21,330 bases of DNA, from contig JAVCCD010000311.1 in the NCBI GenBank assembly GCA_030765665.1, forward strand, positions 1 through 21,330, read 5' to 3'. Under the pieces are notes generated by a model. That model was not told the DNA's origin and did not search any database. It worked only from the letters and a program-made list of their open reading frames with translations. Made by a program: the position numbers and the translations under genes. Positions 20,936-21,330 of this stretch are shown here, piece by piece; positions within the stretch are counted from its first letter, which is position 1, and the number at the start of each line of letters is the position of its first letter. The stretch comes from Candidatus Tenebribacter mawsonii. Lineage in GTDB: Bacteria; Cloacimonadota; Cloacimonadia; Cloacimonadales; TCS61.

Positions 20936-21330
20936 TCTTTTATTTATATTTTGTGAACCCGCATAAACACAACTTCACACAAATATTATAACTGATACTG
21001 CAAATTCATTCGCAATAAGTCCAGAGTTATTTCATATTGTCAAATACTTTTTTTATTAACTGTTCGTAGCGTAAAATTAATGTTATTTCTTTTATTATTA
21101 TAATATTATATGTTATATAGAATGATTGATTTTTTTTTATTTTAGAAATAATTTATTATACTTTGATGTTAGAGGATTAATGTTAAGATATTTAAAAGAA
21201 ATGCACGCATACCCCCAAAATTTAGAATAAAATTTTCATAATAGTTTATAATTAAGTGATTTATCAATCTAAAAAGTCTTGAAAAAGCAGTTTACAGAAA
21301 TAGCTCCTCAGAGAAAATTGAATTGTCTAA
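20936..21330. other. Non-coding AT-rich stretch upstream of the hydrogenase operon
   Basis: These 395 bases contain the candidate promoter elements close to the operon start. Beyond about 21050 there are only AT-rich tracts with no frame, RNA gene or repeat that I can support. A neighbouring gene may begin just outside the window. Confidence 0.6.
20985..21043 (-). promoter_or_regulatory. Candidate promoter region of the hydrogenase operon
   Basis: The minus strand has a perfect TATAAT (20985-20990), with a poor -35 (TTGCGA, 21010-21015) at a 19-base spacing. Further upstream is a perfect TTGACA (21038-21043) with a poor ACTTAT -10 (21015-21020) at 17 bases. Either could drive the operon; the choice is open. 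Confidence 0.3.

Overview
The window is AT-rich (roughly one third G+C by eye). It reads like the chromosome of an uncultured anaerobic, Gram-negative-type bacterium, because it has exported proteins, many partner-switching signalling proteins and a fermentative hydrogenase. The style would fit the FCB-group or Cloacimonadota neighbourhood, but no rRNA or marker gene is present and that placement is a guess.

Bases 1-1609 (minus strand) hold the 5' end of an exported protein gene. Upstream of it is a membrane-anchored protein built from about twelve SQDFQ-type short repeats. Further upstream is a decayed second copy of the same arrangement: an SQDFQ tail, a hairpin, a ribosome binding site and an aborted start. 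Bases 1610-3115 (minus) encode a fusion of an RsbW-like ATP-binding kinase domain and a GNAT acetyltransferase domain.

Bases 3523-7500 (plus) start with a stop-truncated metallo-beta-lactamase-fold fragment. A tight signalling operon follows: an exported NMT1/THI5-type binding protein, a Cache-HAMP-SpoIIE phosphatase that overlaps it by four bases, an RsbW-like kinase and a STAS antagonist. No transporter permease or ATPase accompanies the binding protein. The likely reading is that ligand capture outside the membrane controls a phosphatase inside, which resets the STAS protein and so a kinase/anti-sigma switch. The operon ends at a strong terminator. About 600 bp without a convincing gene follow, then a two-CBS-domain protein (8098-8553) with its own terminator.

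Bases 8604-20935 (minus) form one 17-gene operon, convergent with the CBS gene, for a membrane-bound group 4 [NiFe] hydrogenase of the Mrp-linked type. In transcription order it encodes: an iron-sulfur beta subunit and an FAD/NAD(P)-binding gamma subunit of the sulfhydrogenase/sulfite-reductase type, a HycB-like ferredoxin, NuoH-, NuoB-, NuoC- and NuoD-like hydrogenase core subunits, a NuoL-like antiporter subunit, an MbhD+MbhE-like protein, MrpB, MrpC, MrpD, MrpE, MrpF and MrpG, a NuoI-like ferredoxin and the hydrogenase maturation protease. All four Cys ligands of the NiFe site are present, so this is a hydrogenase and not complex I. The most interesting inference is a single complex that takes electrons from NAD(P)H and/or ferredoxin, makes or uses H2, and moves Na+ or H+ through an Mrp module. 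One of its two large antiporter subunits lacks the usual TM5 glutamate.

The most unusual non-coding signal is a family of three short imperfect palindromes (one at 7632-7656, two in opposite orientation at 17541-17619 inside the hydrogenase operon). Their sequences covary, but the same T.C mismatch and the same bulged T are kept, which is how REP elements look. The last 395 bases hold no gene that I can support.
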